From assembly GCA_019925095.2 (NCBI GenBank), contig CM034392.1, positions 27,289,887-27,353,886 of the forward strand: DNA of 64,000 nucleotides, read 5' to 3'. Below, in pieces: positions 62,765 through 64,000 of this stretch. The first letter of the stretch is position 1; each line of letters starts with the position of its first letter. Position numbers and translations under genes: made by a program. The notes under the pieces are model-generated. The model saw only the letters and a list, made by a program, of their open reading frames with translations. It had not been told where the DNA came from and ran no database searches. This DNA comes from Dendrolimus kikuchii. Taxonomy: Eukaryota > Arthropoda > Insecta > Lepidoptera > Lasiocampidae.

Positions 62765-63385
62765 TTTAAAAAAACCGACTTCAAAAACTAAAAAACTAAA
62801 AAATATAAAATGACTTATTTCTAAAGCTATTATTATTAATATATATTATCTAAAACATCTTGAAGTCGGTGCAAAGTAAAACATAAAAATTACTATATTT
62901 TGAAATTTACTCGGTCGAAGTCGGTTTTTTTAATTTTTTGTTACTTTTTAGTGTCTAGCTATGTATGGGTAGATGTACGAAAGGTGCCGCGCTCCTTAAA
63001 AAATATAGGTCGCAAGAAATGGGAACAAAAAGATATTCGTAAAATGAAAACTACTGGGCCTAACTATGCTAAATTTTTAGGGAACCAAATGGCAACTATT
63101 CCGCATCAAACTAAATAAGAATCACGTAAATCAGATCATAAATCTCAGCGTAATCCGTGTACATATGGAACGGAATGGAAAATTTTACATAAAAAATGTT
63201 CATGAAATGAAAACTACTGGGCCAAACAATGCCAAATTTTTAGCGAACCAAATGGCAACTATTCCGCATCAAACTAAACAAGAATCACGTAAATCGGATC
63301 ATAAATCTCGGAGTAATCGGTGAACATACATAAAAAAAAGATCCCGACGAATTGAGAACCTCCTCCTCTTTTTGAAGTCGGTTAA
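62765..63385 (+). repeat. GTCGGTT-ended element, long copy
   Basis: AAACCGACTTCAAAAACT to TTTTTGAAGTCGGTT. A ~120-bp block (63038-63160) is repeated at 63203-63324. The MGR.TKGAALLK..RSQE frame is broken here. Confidence 0.55.
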
Positions 63386-63620
63386 AAAGAAGCTAAACTA
63401 ACCATTACAAACCTATCATGTCGGCTGTTCTTTGATAAATATCGTAGAATTATAACGAAGCAATGTTTGCACTATAGATCCTTGGTAAACTTCAAAAATC
63501 ACTGCTCACGTGAAACTTGGTATTGTTACATAGGTATATAGTTATTTTTTAGCGGATTTTAGACTTGAATCAAAGTTAAAATTAAAATAACATGGATAAA
63601 TTTGCTTTGTTTATGTTTGA
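63386..63620. other. Nothing recognised
   Basis: AT-rich spacer. Confidence 0.35.
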
Positions 63621-63834
63621 CTAGCTGTGCCCGCGACGTTGTCCGCGTGGAATTTGCTTTAAAATCCTCCGATTTTGAAACATTCTTCATTGGTGCTCCG
63701 CTCCTATTGGTCTTAGCGTGATGATATATAGCCTATATTCCTCGATAAATGGGCTATCAAACACTGAAAGAATTTTTCAAATCAGACCAGTAGTTCCTGA
63801 GATTAGCGCGTTCAATCAAACAATATTAGTATAT
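63621..63834 (-). mobile_element. Helitron-like H1 with extended shared flank
   Basis: CTAG at 63624-63621; beyond 63834 the sequence to about 63950 matches 29385-29521 in reverse. Confidence 0.6.
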
Positions 63835-64000
63835 TTGGCTACAACACTAATACTTACATTTTAAATATCGCGATATCTTTTGAATGAAACGTCCGAATTG
63901 AATAATTCAAAAAGTTCTAGAGAGGTAGTGAATTCGTCTTGAATATGGAGTAATTTATTTTGATAAGGATTAATACCAAGGTACAGAATAAAGAGTTTTT

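Overview
This window looks like a piece of a lepidopteran (moth or butterfly) nuclear genome, inferred from its repeat content rather than from a marker gene. It holds Helitron-like units ending in CTAGT, tRNA-derived SINEs, Jockey-, R1- and RTE-like LINE tails, mariner and hAT remnants, and BEL/Pao and Copia pieces. The background is AT-rich with small GC-rich islands. I see no bacterial-style gene organisation, rRNA, CRISPR array or intact tRNA. Most open frames here lie inside dispersed repeats.

The best host-gene signal is a first coding exon on the minus strand at 32880-33005. It encodes 42 residues matching the N-terminus of nuclear receptor-binding protein (NRBP; Madm in Drosophila) and ends at a GTAAGC donor. 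No second exon is visible to its left, so if the gene is intact its first intron runs to or beyond the left edge (over 32 kb) and most of the left half is transposon-filled intron. A plus-strand three-exon reading frame of unknown function (30435-31019) has good splice sites and would lie inside that intron on the other strand. A possible 26-nt micro-exon lies at 56239-56264.

Layout. 1-9.5 kb: LINE remnant, two long Helitron-like copies, a 1.8-kb hAT-like element carrying a LINE, a solo LTR carrying a LINE, and a self-nested copy of a ~310-bp repeat called S1 here. 9.9-16.8 kb: a 147-bp MITE, then a nearly complete BEL/Pao retrotransposon on the minus strand with an unbroken 1886-codon gag-pol frame. 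17-22 kb: LINE, a Helitron-like unit with a 9-bp minisatellite, AT palindrome, BEL solo LTR and a split satellite array. 22-32 kb: S1 copies, Helitron-like units, LINE insertions and a SINE with an 11-bp duplication. 32-37 kb: NRBP exon, hAT MITE with a perfect 8-bp duplication, a long foldback element, and a mariner 5' end cut by a Helitron-like unit. 37-48.5 kb: LINE tails, S1 copies, SINEs and two further solo LTRs. 48.5-58.5 kb: inverted S1 pairs, an R1-like LINE inserted into its own 3' UTR sequence, and a Jockey-like LINE. 58.5-64 kb: a Copia-like LTR-gag-LTR remnant in a MITE, a truncated LINE inside another MITE, a second BEL solo LTR and GTCGGTT-ended repeats.

The elements do not form a pathway. 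They form a stratified record of insertions: many carry readable target-site duplications, so relative ages and nesting order can be read directly. The family label S1 and the labels H1-H4 for Helitron-like groups are mine and refer to no database.
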